Positions 13,464 through 13,548 of a stretch of 13,548 nt of DNA are shown here, piece after piece. The notes under the pieces are model-generated. The model saw only the letters and a program-made list of their open reading frames with translations. It was not told where the DNA came from and ran no database searches. The DNA comes from an uncultured Chloroflexota bacterium (GTDB lineage: Bacteria; Chloroflexota; Dehalococcoidia; CAUJGQ01): positions 1-13,548 of the forward strand of contig CALFMN010000204.1 in the NCBI GenBank assembly GCA_937879875.1, written 5' to 3'. How positions within the stretch are numbered: position 1 is the first letter of the stretch; every line of letters starts with the position of its first letter. The position numbers and the translations under genes were made by a program.

Positions 13464-13548
13464 CCCTCCCCGGCCCTCCCCCAACGCGTTGGGGGAGAGA
13501 GATACGCCGGTCGATTTCCCTCCCCCATGCTGTTGAACGAGATGGGGG
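13464..13548 (+). mobile_element. Second copy of the MITE/REP-like element (cut by window end)
   Basis: Begins CCCTCCCCGGCCCTCCCC and contains the palindrome core CCCCCAACGCGTTGGGGG (13478-13495), which extends to 22 bp. A second hairpin pairs CCCCCAT (13522-13528) with ATGGGGG (13542-13548). It matches the reverse complement of the element at 9396-9532 over the palindrome and the CCCTCCCCCAT segment. Its minus-strand translation gives SPPTRWGRAGEG, close to PPPTHWGRVGEG of the other copy. It lies 55 bases upstream of the chrA start. Confidence 0.6.

Noticed and set aside
13409..13528. N-terminal extension of the chrA frame to an ATG at 13528
   Set aside because: These 40 residues are translation of the repeat element and spacer; family similarity starts at 13408 with a G-rich ribosome site.

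Overview
The window is very GC-rich bacterial DNA with strong third-position G/C bias, which leaves long spurious open frames on both strands. Gene content suggests a Chloroflexota (Thermomicrobia/Dehalococcoidia-like soil lineage) or, less likely, an actinobacterium. It includes a cyclase plus NB-ARC-type ATPase regulator, a short bacterial-type homogentisate dioxygenase, and short G/C-rich interspersed elements whose translation gives a PPPTHWGRVGEG-like peptide. The phylum call is inference; there is no rRNA or marker gene. I saw no tRNA, rRNA, CRISPR array or classical transposase.

Layout: (1) 49-2847, minus, a large class III nucleotide cyclase/ATPase/helical-repeat regulator. (2) 2848-3515, a mostly non-coding stretch with a 66-aa basic ORF (3036-3236) that has a strong ribosome binding site and a hairpin terminator, followed by a cluster of short repeats. 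(3) 3516-4321, minus, a short-chain dehydrogenase broken by one frameshift, divergent from a Gfo/Idh/MocA oxidoreductase (4478-5680, plus) resembling phthalate dihydrodiol dehydrogenases. (4) 5743-6225, an unknown 160-aa protein. (5) 6226-6341, a gap between convergent genes that contains an orphan promoter/operator-like palindrome. (6) 6342-7102, minus, an alpha/beta hydrolase also broken by one frameshift. (7) 7320-7595 and 7630-7911, two tandem small proteins that look like distant paralogues, then a GNAT acetyltransferase (8126-8737). (8) 8908-10944, a secreted Asp-box (BNR) protein with a repeat element inserted and translated in frame. (9) 11028-12209, a homogentisate 1,2-dioxygenase-family gene. 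(10) 12255-12602, a probable C-terminal gene remnant, then on the minus strand a 62-aa membrane protein (12547-12735) and a single-domain chromate-transporter-family protein (12878-13408). (11) 13464-13548, a second copy of the repeat element, cut by the window edge.

There is no single clear operon. Most genes are monocistronic with their own -10-like motif, often an extended TGn-TAnnnT without a good -35. Three enzymes (SDR, Gfo/Idh/MocA, HmgA-like) fit catabolism of aromatic compounds, but they are not co-transcribed and the rest of such a pathway is absent here. The most unusual features are the in-frame translated repeat element, heptanucleotide repeats that run through two stop codons, the orphan operator between convergent genes, and the tandem small proteins.
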